Positions 9,201 through 17,206 of a DNA stretch of 64,000 bases are shown piece by piece. A model generated the notes under the pieces. It ran no database searches. It was not told where the DNA came from and saw nothing but the letters and a program-made list of their open reading frames with translations. The stretch is from VXNE01 sp963664635 (GTDB lineage: Bacteria; Pseudomonadota; Gammaproteobacteria; Pseudomonadales; Azotimanducaceae), in the NCBI GenBank assembly GCA_963664635.1, contig OY761542.1, positions 1,984,001-2,048,000 on the forward strand, given 5' to 3'. Position numbers and translations under genes: made by a program. Within the stretch, counting starts at the first letter, position 1, and every line of letters starts with the position of its first letter.

Positions 9201-11126
9201 GAAGAGCTGTTGCAGCCGCGTCAGTTGTGCAAGCGGTGTCAGGTCGGCAACCTGGTTTCCAGTCAAGTACAGCCCTTCAAGCGAGGACAGTTGTGCAAGC
9301 GGCGCAAGATCGCCAATGCGGCTGTGTTCCAGGCCAAGCTCCTGGAGGCCGGTCAACCCGGCCAGCGAGGGGAGCTCCAGGGTGACGTTGCGGCCCAGAA
9401 GCAAGGTTCTCAGCGACCTCAGGCCGGCGATCGGCGAAGCATCGCGAACGTTGTTGTGGTAGAGATCGAGCCGTGTGAGGCCGGTGGCCAGATCCAGCCC
9501 TGCCAGGCTGCGGATGCCCTGGCCGGAGCCGTCCAGCGATACCAGTCCGGCCATCTCGGCCGCACTGATGGGTGCCCCCGGCGACTTGCCCAGGGCATCT
9601 TCCACCACGGCGCGCAGCTGCGCATCTTCGAAAGGGCTCAGATCGGCGACCTGATCGTCGGCGTTGTCGCCCACGCCATCGAGGTCTGCATCCGCCCACT
9701 CGTCGGGATCGCGCGGGAATGCGTCTTCTTCGTCTTCGACACCATCGTTGTCGTCGTCCGGATCGGCGTTGTCGCCGAGGCCGTCGCCATCGGCATCGCG
9801 CCAATCCCGCGGGTCGTCGGGCAGGGCATCGACCGGATCGACAAATCCGTCGCCGTCGCCGTCCGGCAGCGGGTCGAGATGGGCTGCTACCTGGAAACGC
9901 AGGGCATCCAGGGTGCTGGCGGCGTCGGCGCCGTACGGCTGGTCGATGGAAGCGCCGCAAGGCACTCCCGCGCAATCGGCATCCGGGTCGGAAAAGACCG
10001 CCCAACGCGGGTCGACCTGACCGTAGCTCATGATGGTGCCGTTGTCGGTGTAGCGGCCTTCCGGTTCTCGCAGGTAATGCCCGCGCGACCAGGGAAACGC
10101 ACCGTAGGTTTCCCCCTGGCGGGCCGAGTGCGCCAGCCCCATGACATGCCCGAGTTCGTGTGCGGCCACATCGGCGGCGACCTCGGAACGAACGGCGGCA
10201 TGCGCCGCGAGCCAGTGTCCCCTGTTGCGGGCGCTGCCGACGCCGGCGCAACCGGCCGCGCCACCGCAGCCCCAGGGCCCATCGGGTGCGGCGAATTGCA
10301 GGGAAAGATCGGCGCCCACGACCCGCTTCAACGCCTCCAGATCTTCCGGCTCACCGTACTCCGTCTGCTCGAAATGGATCATCCCGACGGTGCGCAGCCG
10401 GACGTTGGTGTCGCTGTCCGCGAACAGGCGCTTCGCCACCACCATGACATGGTGCATGCGCGTGTAGGGGTCGCCGTGGTACTGGTCAACGATCGCGTCG
10501 TCGTAGAGCGCAACCGCATCGATTGTGGATGCGCCCGGCTTTGTCGCCGGGTCATCGGCCGCGGTGCCCGCAATCCCCTCGTTGGCGTCGCCGACGCCGT
10601 CGCGGTCGCTGTCGGTCAACAGATCGACATAGCGTGCCGAATCGCTTGCGCCGGGCGAGGCGACGGGCCATAGAACGAGGTCCTCGCTCCACAGCCATGC
10701 GTCATCAAGCAGGTCCACCTGCGGGCTGGAAGTGCGCCGCGCTACCGCTTCGAACAACTGAATCATGATGGGCGCGACCGCGGTCGGCCGGGGAAATCGG
10801 ATGGACACGGAGCGAATCGCCGACACGGTGCCGCCCGCGATCGTGCCGGCAGATACCGAGGCCGATGAATCGGGGTCTGCCCAGGGATACATTGGGTCCC
10901 AGGCCGGTGCCGGAGCCAGACGAACCTCGCCGCTTCGACTTGCCCGATGGTTGCGAACCGCGTAGGTGAGCCGTAACTCGCCGCTGCCGTCCTTGGGCGC
11001 CCACTCGGCTTGACAGGGACAGGCGAACACGATGTCTCGGCGGTCCTCCGCGAACGCGGCGGGCGTCGCCAGGGCAATCCACGCCATCCAGAACAGGAAG
11101 GCCGAAATGTGGCGGCTAACGCGCAT
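6285..11126 (-). CDS. secreted metzincin peptidase with thrombospondin type-3 and leucine-rich repeats
   Basis: A 1613-residue protein with a signal peptide (residues 1-26, ending ATPAAFA). Residues 323-333 read HELGHVMGLAH, the full HExxHxxGxxH zinc site of metzincin peptidases, followed by a Met-turn (TIMSYGQ, about 364-370). An Asp-rich calcium-binding stretch of thrombospondin type-3 repeats follows (about 415-500, with motifs such as DGDGDGFVDPVD and DADGDGLGDNADPDDD). Then comes a long run of about 22-residue leucine-rich repeats of the internalin/SDS22 type with a recurring DIAPL core (about 540-1080). The C-terminal 500 residues hold two tandem units of about 220 residues, each made of two halves (QGFVRIVNH...HFNSDDLE, then QVSLL...GKWRLT), ending near TGHLTNLSTVP. 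It is probably a cell-surface or secreted peptidase or adhesin. The combination is unusual; no specific role can be assigned. A strong hairpin lies upstream. Confidence 0.85.
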   Translation of the reverse strand: MRVSRHISAFLFWMAWIALATPAAFAEDRRDIVFACPCQAEWAPKDGSGELRLTYAVRNHRASRSGEVRLAPAPAWDPMYPWADPDSSASVSAGTIAGGTVSAIRSVSIRFPRPTAVAPIMIQLFEAVARRTSSPQVDLLDDAWLWSEDLVLWPVASPGASDSARYVDLLTDSDRDGVGDANEGIAGTAADDPATKPGASTIDAVALYDDAIVDQYHGDPYTRMHHVMVVAKRLFADSDTNVRLRTVGMIHFEQTEYGEPEDLEALKRVVGADLSLQFAAPDGPWGCGGAAGCAGVGSARNRGHWLAAHAAVRSEVAADVAAHELGHVMGLAHSARQGETYGAFPWSRGHYLREPEGRYTDNGTIMSYGQVDPRWAVFSDPDADCAGVPCGASIDQPYGADAASTLDALRFQVAAHLDPLPDGDGDGFVDPVDALPDDPRDWRDADGDGLGDNADPDDDNDGVEDEEDAFPRDPDEWADADLDGVGDNADDQVADLSPFEDAQLRAVVEDALGKSPGAPISAAEMAGLVSLDGSGQGIRSLAGLDLATGLTRLDLYHNNVRDASPIAGLRSLRTLLLGRNVTLELPSLAGLTGLQELGLEHSRIGDLAPLAQLSSLEGLYLTGNQVADLTPLAQLTRLQQLFLDYNTITDIAPLASLHDLVDLFLDGNRVGDPLPLAANKGLELLSLSDNQLSDLSSIADLTQVRDLRLDNNAIVDIAPLTRLTRLHSLSLADNRIADIAPLADMAQLDYINLYLSGNAIGDPAPLSNLKLNSLEIGHNPVSLAQLAALPNFAAIPRLELRGLRIDDLSPLTNLTDPDWLDLSNNFISDLSPLAALGDIDVLFLSTNLIADIGPLLNRSIWRFSGYTRLDLFDNPLSQIAIDEQIPTLQSWGVEVEFGEGGGRATGFAAPIAIPDANLQSLIAWTLASGTTLVDDPVNSESMFYLETLQGFGAGISDLSGLESATNLALVFLGSNQVTDLLPLERLAGLRAIDLSGNRVSDIAPLVRNGDLSDGAWVDLDDNPLSEEALNEQVPALLDRGVDVRLLTLRLTAATDGTSIRFDTKGYFSAVLGDDVRYDAVVGDGSFAEASIDAGVLTIVPAGRAGTVRITVTATDANAEAARLIFALRIPGSVAVPFMPSASDPLRQGFVRIVNHSDAAGSADIDAIDRTGTHRGPLTLSLNAGAATHFNSDDLEGGNAGKGLGGRTGAGFGDWRLRLDSRLDFAALSYIRTRNDPLAGVQGGFLTAMHDLVPVVDGRHEVATFNPGRNTDQVSLLHLVNHGGGVARVSINGVDSAGLSPGGTVTLSMDAGAARTLSARELESGEGLDGALGVGAGKWRLTVRANQPLAVAGLLQSPTGHLTNLSTMPDNKRPRANGATAHSVPLFLAAGDKMGRQGFIRIVNHDATAAAVRVQARDETDRDFDEITLSVPAGGAVHFNSDDLELGNSGKGLSGAVGDGDGDWRLTLTSTANLDVLTYIRSKWDGFLTSMHDTVPRTSAGYWVATFNPGSNEAQVSLLRIVNSGAADAVVTIAGIDDSGASPGGEVALLVPANRSRTLSAQELEKGSPDLDGRLGDGAGKWRLTIRSDQQIQVMNLTQGPTGHLTNLSTVPGS

Positions 11127-11181
11127 CCGCTACCAGCTTCCTGTTTGCGTGCGCCGGAGCCTTCAGCCCGGGGAGCGCGAG

Positions 11182-11223
11182 GGGGTACCCCTCGCTGAAA
11201 AAGGGGAGCGCGAGGGGTACCCC
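11182..11223. repeat. 14-bp perfect inverted repeat with embedded direct repeats
   Basis: In the 149-base gap between the stop of the membrane-protein gene and the start of the large LRR gene. The arms GGGGTACCCCTCGC (11182-11195) and GCGAGGGGTACCCC (11210-11223) are perfect inverse copies around a 14-base loop. Each arm is itself near-palindromic around GGTACC. The block GGGAGCGCGAGGGG also occurs twice as a direct repeat (from 11171 and from 11205). On the minus strand the loop holds a T5 run. It could be a terminator for the upstream gene, an mRNA-stabilising hairpin or an operator. Confidence 0.6.
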
Positions 11224-11275
11224 AAGCCGAGATAGGGCAGCGGGAGGGGCTCCTCGCAGGAAAATGCAACCGCCC

Positions 11276-11962
11276 CTAACGATGCCGCAGCCGGCGTTCG
11301 GAATGAGACGGGCGTTGTTTGCGTTCATTTCGCGGCACGATGTAGTCGGGCTGGCTGAAATCGACATTGGCCATCAGGCTGGCTCTGGGAATCAACCAAC
11401 CAGAGTGGGTGTCGGCGATCAACTCGAAGACGCCCTGCGGCGTATCGAGATAAGCGAACATGTGCTGCGTGCCAACGGTGACCACGAACCGCCCCGTCCG
11501 CCCGCCGTCGGAACTCAGTTTTCCCACGGCGGATCTGGCAAGCCCCGGCCCCTCTTCGATTTCCTCAATGAGCGGTTGATAGGTTTCGCCGAGTTGCGGC
11601 ACGGAGAAGGTGAGCCGCCGGCCAACCTGCCAGTCTCGAGCCGCTGCGGCCGCGCCGGCCACCGCCACCAACGCCCGGCCCTCTTTGGACCAGGCGGGCG
11701 CGTAGTCCGGCAGTTTCCTCACGGAGTTCTCGTCGACCGGGCGCCAGAGCGGCGAATTCGGAGCGGTGCCGGACGGCGTGTCCGCGCTCGACCGGGACAA
11801 GATCGTCCCGGAGTTGCCGGCCGCTTGCCCGCCGGTCGGATCCCGTGCATCGCGGCGGACTTCCTGCGGATCAAGAGACCAGATCAGCAGGCCCGCAACG
11901 ATCAGCGCAAGGACCGAGGCCAGAACCGAGGCCAGAATAGGTGCGCGGAATGGCAAGCTCAT
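11276..11962 (-). CDS. membrane-anchored protein of unknown function
   Basis: A 228-residue protein with one N-terminal membrane helix (about residues 10-30, ILASVLASVLALIVAGLLIW), so it is anchored in the inner membrane with the rest probably periplasmic. The remainder has short strand-like segments (GRRLTFSVPQLGETYQPLIEEI; FVVTVGTQHMFAYLDTPQGVFELIADTHSGWLIP) and no family motif I recognise. It lies 149 bases upstream of the LRR-metzincin gene on the same strand and could be co-transcribed, separated only by the hairpin at 11182-11223. The start is uncertain because the GGAG before the ATG is too close. The frame is open and codon use matches its neighbours. Confidence 0.6.
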   Translation of the reverse strand: MSLPFRAPILASVLASVLALIVAGLLIWSLDPQEVRRDARDPTGGQAAGNSGTILSRSSADTPSGTAPNSPLWRPVDENSVRKLPDYAPAWSKEGRALVAVAGAAAAARDWQVGRRLTFSVPQLGETYQPLIEEIEEGPGLARSAVGKLSSDGGRTGRFVVTVGTQHMFAYLDTPQGVFELIADTHSGWLIPRASLMANVDFSQPDYIVPRNERKQRPSHSERRLRHR

Positions 11963-12170
11963 CTCCGAACCGGCTGCTCACCGAGCTTGGCCGCTGATGA
12001 TGACGATGCTCGCGTTTCCGCGCAATGCTCCCGGCGCGTCCTCGGCATGGCCACCCGACTCGCGCCGCTCTCCGATCGCCGAAGGCGCGGTACTGGCGCG
12101 GTGCCGGCGGAGTCGAGGTACTATCGTCAACTCTTGGACCACTCGCCACCCTGACTTGGGGGAACCCGGC

Positions 12171-13151
12171 ATGACCAACACCATCACCACCCACCACGCG
12201 GACGACCCGGCGGATGACGTCGCCGCTTCGTTCCACCGCGACGGAGCGACGATCATCGCCAACCTGGTCGCGCCCGAGACCATGGACGCGCTCACGGCGG
12301 ACCTGCCTTTCGACGACAAGACGAGAGTAGGCAACGAGTTCATCGGCGGCTCGGACAACCGGTCGATCGGCGCGGTCCTGCATGCCAACCCGGAGATCTG
12401 CGAGACCCTGCTCCTCAACGAGCGCGTGCTGGAGGTTGCGGACCGGATCCTGCGGCCCGAGGAGCCGATGGCCGCGTCCTCGACGCCCGTCCGGCGTGGC
12501 AAGACGCGGTTCGTGTCCTCCGACGACGGCTGCAAGCAGGTCGTGAGCGTCGATGCGCCGCCGGAAGAGGGTCCCTACTGTCACCACTACCGGGTCGGCG
12601 CCTCCGTGTCGCTGCAGGCGCGGGAGGGAGGAGCCGTTCAGATCCTGCACCGCGAGATGGCGATCTACGAGCCGTTCGTGGAGCACGCTCCGGGCAGCCG
12701 CGACCTGATCTTCAACGTGATGTGGGCGGGCACCGACTTCACCGCGGAGAACGGCGCGACGCGGCTGGTTCCCGGCAGTCACCGCTGGCCGGGGGAACGC
12801 ATCGCGAAGGAGAGCGAGGTCGCGCAGGCGGTGATGCCGAAGGGCTCCGTGCTCTTCTGGCACTGCAGGGCGCTGCACGGCCTCGCGGCCAGCAGGAGCG
12901 CCGCCAGGCGCACCGGCATCTTCCACTCGTTCGTGGTCAACTGGCTCGCCCAGGAGGAGAACCAGTACGTGGCGTTCCCGATCGAGGAAGCCGCGCGACT
13001 GTCGGTGCGCGCCCGGCAACTCCTGGGCTACCGGGCAAGCAGCAACTGCGGATGGGTCAAGGGCCGCGACTCGGAGGACCTTCTGGCGGACGGCTTGAGC
13101 GGACCGCTCGAACTCAAGGAACGATCGAAGACGGTCGACGCCGCCGCCTGA
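12171..13151 (+). CDS. phytanoyl-CoA dioxygenase (PhyH) family protein
   Basis: A 326-residue protein of the PhyH family of Fe(II)/2-oxoglutarate oxygenases. The ATG at 12171 has a GGGGGAA ribosome site 6 bases upstream; the long open frame before it is not coding. The late motif block is clear: FNVMWAGTDFTAENGATRLVPGSH-like spacing, with the first metal ligands as HRE (an HxE rather than the commoner HxD) just upstream, the distal His in ALHGLAAS and the 2-oxoglutarate-binding Arg in ARRTGIFHSF. It would hydroxylate or otherwise oxidise a small molecule; the substrate is unknown. It stands alone in its direction, with about 210 bases before it that are shared with the minus-strand gene at 11276-11962 and should hold divergent promoters. 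Confidence 0.88.
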   Translation: MTNTITTHHADDPADDVAASFHRDGATIIANLVAPETMDALTADLPFDDKTRVGNEFIGGSDNRSIGAVLHANPEICETLLLNERVLEVADRILRPEEPMAASSTPVRRGKTRFVSSDDGCKQVVSVDAPPEEGPYCHHYRVGASVSLQAREGGAVQILHREMAIYEPFVEHAPGSRDLIFNVMWAGTDFTAENGATRLVPGSHRWPGERIAKESEVAQAVMPKGSVLFWHCRALHGLAASRSAARRTGIFHSFVVNWLAQEENQYVAFPIEEAARLSVRARQLLGYRASSNCGWVKGRDSEDLLADGLSGPLELKERSKTVDAAA

Positions 13152-13271
13152 CGGAATCGCCTCTCCGCGCGGGGGATGGCGGCGCGCCCGTGGGCTCGCA
13201 TGCACGCCCTGCGCTTGTATGGCGTGATCGATATGGCTAATATGGCGCGCTCCTGTCCGGAGGCGAAGACC

Positions 13272-13643
13272 ATGATCCGCGCGAACATCTCGGAACTCAG
13301 GAACGGCCTGAGCGCGTACCTGAGGCGCGTCCGCCGGGGAGAGTCCGTCCTCATCCTGGATCGCAGCGTGCCGATCGCGCGCTTGACTCCCGTCGAGGTG
13401 GCCGCCGGGGTGCGCCAGGAGCGCGAGGCGTACGCGGTGGGCGAGCTGAGCGAGGCGGAGCAACGCGAGCTTGAGGAAGAGGCGAGGGTGGCCCGTCTCG
13501 AAGCCGCGGGCATCCTGTCCCGGCCGAAGCGGGGGGGTGACATCCGGGAGATCGTGCGCGGATGGGACCCGCTGCCCGGCGTGGGGTTGGTGGAGGCCGT
13601 GCTCGCGAACCGCCGCGAGGAGGAAGCAACAGGCTACCGATGA
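13272..13643 (+). CDS. Phd/VapB-type antitoxin
   Basis: A 123-residue antitoxin. The N-terminus ANISELRNGLSAYLRRVRRG and VLILDRSVPIARLTPVE match the Phd/YefM fold, which binds its own operator as a dimer. The C-terminal part is longer than usual and rich in Glu and Arg (EAEQRELEEEARVARLEAAG), as expected for the segment that wraps the toxin. The ATG at 13272 follows a GGAGG at good spacing; the in-frame upstream codons have none. The stop overlaps the toxin ATG in an ATGA, so the pair is translationally coupled. It probably autoregulates the two-gene operon. Confidence 0.88.
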   Translation: MIRANISELRNGLSAYLRRVRRGESVLILDRSVPIARLTPVEVAAGVRQEREAYAVGELSEAEQRELEEEARVARLEAAGILSRPKRGGDIREIVRGWDPLPGVGLVEAVLANRREEEATGYR

Positions 13644-14110
13644 ACTTCTGGGACAGTTCGGCGCTCGTCGCCCTGGTCGCCGAGGAGCCGCTGGCGCCGA
13701 TCGCACAGCGGGTGCTCGATGCCGACAGGCAGGTGGCGGTCTGGTGGGGTACCTCGGTCGAGTGCGTGGCTGCGTTGGCGCGCAAGGACCGTGAAGACAC
13801 GACACGCGACGACTCCGCGGCGGGTACGGCGGTCGCTGCGGAAAGAATGCGGCGCCTCGATGTCCTGGCAGGTCGGTGGCACGAAGTGCAACCTGACCGG
13901 CGCATCAAGGCACTCGCGCGACGCCTGGTGCGCGTGCATCCGCTCCGTGCGGCGGACGGACTGCAACTGGCGGCCGCCATCGCGTTGGCCGACGACGACC
14001 CCGCGGGCATCGGTTTCCTGTCCTTCGATGCGCAGTTGAACAGGGCCGCGTCCCGCGAGGGCTTCACGCTCCCGGCGCCGGGAGCGGCGGCGGTCGACCC
14101 GGAGGCGTAA
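13640..14110 (+). CDS. vapC: VapC-type PIN-domain toxin
   Basis: A 156-residue PIN-domain ribonuclease. The acidic metal-binding residues are all visible: Asp5 in MNFWDSSALV, Glu41 in SVECVAAL, Asp106 in LRAADGLQLAAA and Asp130 in SFDAQLNRAA. VapC toxins cleave tRNA or rRNA when their antitoxin is degraded. The ATG overlaps the stop of the Phd/VapB-like antitoxin by ATGA, which fixes the start and the pairing. The gene ends just before a convergent hydrolase gene. The target RNA is unknown. Confidence 0.9.
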   Translation: MNFWDSSALVALVAEEPLAPIAQRVLDADRQVAVWWGTSVECVAALARKDREDTTRDDSAAGTAVAAERMRRLDVLAGRWHEVQPDRRIKALARRLVRVHPLRAADGLQLAAAIALADDDPAGIGFLSFDAQLNRAASREGFTLPAPGAAAVDPEA

Positions 14111-14143
14111 GTGGCCCGCCGCCGGCCGCGCGGCACGCCGTTC

Positions 14144-15106
14144 TCATCCGGTACGTCCCTCGATAATCAGCTCCGCCACCCGCGCCCCGTGACTGCTCTG
14201 CAGGAAGTGCCCCGCGTCCGGGATGCCGTCGAACCGCGCGTTCATCCGCCCGGCCCAGGTGCGCCCCCACGCCTCGGTGAACACGTCGTCGGCGCATCCC
14301 CAGATGAAATGGACGCCCTTCTCCCAGCCGAGCAGCGTGCGGTAGTGCAGCGCCTGTGCCGCCGCGTTGCCGTTGTCCGGGCTGCTGACCGGGATCGATA
14401 GCGGGAAACGCCGCATGCCGTTGTAGCCGGCGTCGGGCAGGCCCCGGTAGGGCGCCGAGAAGCCCCGATAGACGTCGGCCGCCTTGCCGGTCAGCTCTGG
14501 CCGCTTGCCATGGACCATGGCTCCGACCATCGCCTCGCGGCCGACGAGCCCCCCGGAAACCAGGAGGAGTACCGCGAGGTCGGGCTCCGCGCGGTGGAAC
14601 AGGCCTCCTTCGTGCCAGTTGCGGTTCCAGTTCCGGATCGCCTCGGTGTACTCGTAGCCGGGGTGGTCCAGCCAGGTGTTCATGATCACGAGGTGCTCGA
14701 AGCGGTCGGGCATCGTCGCCGCCTGGGCGAGGCCGATGGGTCCGCCCCAGTCCTGGCACACCACGGTGACCCTCCGGAGGTCGAGGGCCGTGATCAGCGA
14801 CGTCAGGATCTCCGTGTGGCGCGCGATCGTGTACCAGTGGATGTCGGTCGGCTTGTCCGAGCGGCCGAAGCCCACGTGGTCGGGCGCGATGCAGCGATAG
14901 CCCGCGGCCACCAGCGGCGGGATCATGTCGCGGTAGAGGTAAGCCCAGGTGGGCATGCCGTGCAGCAGCAGCATGACCGGGCCGTCCCGGGGACCCTCGT
15001 CCACGTAGTGGACGCGCAGGTCCTGCCACTGGTGGTAGCAGGGCTCGTAGGGGAAGTCGGAAAGCCGCAGGAAGTTCTCCTTGGGGCTGCGTAGGTAGTC
15101 GGTCAT
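14144..15106 (-). CDS. haloalkane dehalogenase-like alpha/beta hydrolase
   Basis: A 320-residue alpha/beta hydrolase. The nucleophile is Asp119 in VVCQDWGGP, directly followed by Trp120, which in haloalkane dehalogenases helps hold the halide. The oxyanion segment is HGMPTWAYLYRDMIPPL, close to the HGEPTWSYLYR of the DhlA group except that Met replaces the usual Glu or Asn. The acid region GCADDVFTEAWG and the catalytic His in DAGHFLQS are near the C-terminus. It should act in the cytoplasm on a halogenated alkane or, as an alternative reading, on an epoxide or ester. GAGGAGAACAAG precedes the ATG. No halide-related gene lies next to it. Confidence 0.85.
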   Translation of the reverse strand: MTDYLRSPKENFLRLSDFPYEPCYHQWQDLRVHYVDEGPRDGPVMLLLHGMPTWAYLYRDMIPPLVAAGYRCIAPDHVGFGRSDKPTDIHWYTIARHTEILTSLITALDLRRVTVVCQDWGGPIGLAQAATMPDRFEHLVIMNTWLDHPGYEYTEAIRNWNRNWHEGGLFHRAEPDLAVLLLVSGGLVGREAMVGAMVHGKRPELTGKAADVYRGFSAPYRGLPDAGYNGMRRFPLSIPVSSPDNGNAAAQALHYRTLLGWEKGVHFIWGCADDVFTEAWGRTWAGRMNARFDGIPDAGHFLQSSHGARVAELIIEGRTG

Positions 15107-15224
15107 CTTGTTCTCCTCGGAGGCTCACCGCGAACTCGCTGCTGAGTCAACGTGAGTGGGGATGTGGCTTCAGCCTATTGTCGTTCCTATGAAGTTGCGA
15201 TGGAAGTACGTCCGTTTGGCCAAT

Positions 15225-16145
15225 TTAGAAGACTACTGCCCGTCGGATCGGATGGGTCCTGTCGAATGTGTCTTCGAACAGGCGTAGGAGTTCTCTTGTG
15301 AACCGATAGCTCTCGTTCTTTATCTGTCGGAACCCGACATCGTCACGCTCGCCGGCGTCGAGTCTTTCGAGGTGCGACCGAAAATCGCGATCTGACATCC
15401 GGTCGAGGAACACATTATAACTCGTCAAAAGCCTGGAAAGTGCTACTTCCCCACATATGGACAGCATCCGCTCCAACACCGGTTGAGCAAACAGCTCTTC
15501 CAGTATCCGGATCTTGTCATCCCTCGTGCGGTCGGCGGTCATGGCGACACTGAACAGACCGCTGGCGTAGAGGAGCTTTCGAGAAAAGACCAGCTTCACA
15601 TTACGGATCGCCCATGCCTTCTGGCCTTCCTTTGTCTTGAACTCATAGTCTACGGCCATCGTGCGATAGTATCGGATGATATCATTGAGAAGGAAAAGTG
15701 TTAACTGATGGTCCGCCATGTCTTCTCTGATGTACCGCTCTAGCATCTGCGTGCGGAAAGCTAGCAGTCCGGGTTCGTTGTGGAGCCACTCGCCCTCAAG
15801 AAGCAACAAGACACGTTGGGTGATCTTGGCGTTGTCGTCGTTCTGACCGCCGATGTTGGCCAGCATCTTTTCTGGATGTACGGACAACCCGAACGCTCCA
15901 TCGCTTGAGGGGGCTCTGGGTACCACGTTGGAGATGGCTCTGCCGATTGAGACCAGCGTGTCATCGCACCTGCCGTCAGTCAGGACAAAGTAGTCGATAT
16001 CCGAGCTCTCGCTTGCCTCCCTCCTCGCGTAAGAACCGCATGTAAGAACGATTTGATCGTCGAGATCCGCGGAATCGAGCACACTCCTCAGTTCACCGAG
16101 CTTGGCGGCCGAGAAGGAGAGGGTTCGTTCGTAGCCGGAACGCAT
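15225..16145 (-). CDS. nucleotidyltransferase-fold protein partnered with an HD hydrolase
   Basis: A 306-residue protein with a pol-beta-type nucleotidyltransferase core near the N-terminus: Gly37-Ser38 in LTCGSYARREASESSDIDYF with Asp49 and Asp51 as metal ligands. The rest is helical (LTLFLLNDIIRYYRTMAVDYE), like the helical domain seen after DUF294/GlnD-type nucleotidyltransferases. It would add an NMP to a protein, RNA or small molecule; which one is not visible. Its ATG overlaps the stop of the HD gene by one base (TGATG), so the two form a coupled unit. Base composition is visibly more AT-rich than the flanking genes, suggesting transfer. An antiphage or toxin-antitoxin role is possible but is inference. 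Confidence 0.75.
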   Translation of the reverse strand: MRSGYERTLSFSAAKLGELRSVLDSADLDDQIVLTCGSYARREASESSDIDYFVLTDGRCDDTLVSIGRAISNVVPRAPSSDGAFGLSVHPEKMLANIGGQNDDNAKITQRVLLLLEGEWLHNEPGLLAFRTQMLERYIREDMADHQLTLFLLNDIIRYYRTMAVDYEFKTKEGQKAWAIRNVKLVFSRKLLYASGLFSVAMTADRTRDDKIRILEELFAQPVLERMLSICGEVALSRLLTSYNVFLDRMSDRDFRSHLERLDAGERDDVGFRQIKNESYRFTRELLRLFEDTFDRTHPIRRAVVF

Positions 16146-17206
16146 CAGAACAGTTCTCGGCTCGACTCGGAGTTCGTGTCGGAGCCGGGGCTGACCGCGT
16201 CCGCGGTCCGGATCTCCCGAAGGACGCGGCGAAATCGTCTTTGGCGATACCGTTGCCTGTCGTGCCGCGCAAAGAAATCTGCTTGCTCGTGCACATCGTA
16301 CTGTCGAGCCGTGAAGCTAATGGGTCCGTCGGCCATGCGATGAATGTCCTCCTCGAACGTCGGGCTCGCCAACAACCTTCGGAGACCGGGTAGCTTCGCA
16401 AAGAAGGCTTGCTCGGTTCCAAAATAGCTGTCACGGCTCAGTAGCGACAAGTTGCTCTGCAGGAACAAGCAGCAGGCGTGGTCGGCAAGAATTCCCGTGG
16501 GTGAGTGGATAAGCTGACGATACACTTCATGTTTGTACTTCCAGAAGCGGTCGACGGTCATGCGGTGGCTAGGGTTCGATCGCTTGATCGCGGCGGTAGC
16601 TACTAGCTCGGGCGCTGGAGCGCTCGATGCGCTTCCAAGGTACGCCCACGACCGCAGGACACCCTCGATGGTGTCAAAAGTGATGGGACCAGCGAAAAAC
16701 CCGTCGAAGCCACCGCGGTTGCCGGAGATCAAGGCGGCAACTTCCTCGACGTCAAGGTCGTTCGACCGAAGGGCTGAGTAAACCGCCTTCCCCCATGGCA
16801 CCCTGCCACAGATGATGTCTTCGGTTGCCGCATGGTGGTCGATGTCGAACACCTGCTTGAAGACCGTCTCCATCGAATGGGACAGTGGAGGATGACCGAT
16901 GTCGTGCAGCAGAGCGGCGGCGCAGACGAGACGACTGTCGCCAGGCGAGAGGTCGTTCTCTGCGCAGTAGAGTTGGGCTAATCGTAGGACGCCGATACTG
17001 TGTTCGTAGCGGGAGTATCGCGTGGCGCCAGGTCGCCCGTTCGGGTGGCGGACAAGACGATAGTCGATAGCGCCGAGAAAGCGTATTTGCTTGAGGCGTT
17101 GAAACGCGGGAGTGGCGATAAGCTCCAGAGCGAGGGGACAATCTCCCGCGGCCGCTCTCGGATCATGAGGCACGCGGAAGTTGCCTGGAGGCTGGAAGTG
17201 TGTCAA
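16145..17206 (-). CDS. SAMHD1-like HD-domain phosphohydrolase
   Basis: A 353-residue HD-domain protein. His69 (RYSRYEHSIGVLRL), His101-Asp102 (AALLHDIGHPPLSHSME) and Asp178 (ITFDTIEGVLRS) form the H..HD..D metal site, and the spacing and the RYEHS / LLHDIGHPPLSH wording are those of the SAMHD1/dNTPase branch. That branch removes triphosphate from dNTPs or acts on related nucleotides. It is first of a coupled two-gene unit with a nucleotidyltransferase. An enzyme that could make a nucleotide product and one that could destroy it are thus made together. The gene is AT-richer than its neighbours. The 184 bases upstream (17207-17390) hold no gene and should contain its promoter. Substrate unknown. 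Confidence 0.78.
   Translation of the reverse strand: MTHFQPPGNFRVPHDPRAAAGDCPLALELIATPAFQRLKQIRFLGAIDYRLVRHPNGRPGATRYSRYEHSIGVLRLAQLYCAENDLSPGDSRLVCAAALLHDIGHPPLSHSMETVFKQVFDIDHHAATEDIICGRVPWGKAVYSALRSNDLDVEEVAALISGNRGGFDGFFAGPITFDTIEGVLRSWAYLGSASSAPAPELVATAAIKRSNPSHRMTVDRFWKYKHEVYRQLIHSPTGILADHACCLFLQSNLSLLSRDSYFGTEQAFFAKLPGLRRLLASPTFEEDIHRMADGPISFTARQYDVHEQADFFARHDRQRYRQRRFRRVLREIRTADAVSPGSDTNSESSRELF

Noticed and set aside
12170..13805. A 644-codon minus-strand frame across the PhyH and toxin-antitoxin genes
   Set aside because: It spans several real genes in antisense and lacks any domain or ribosome site.
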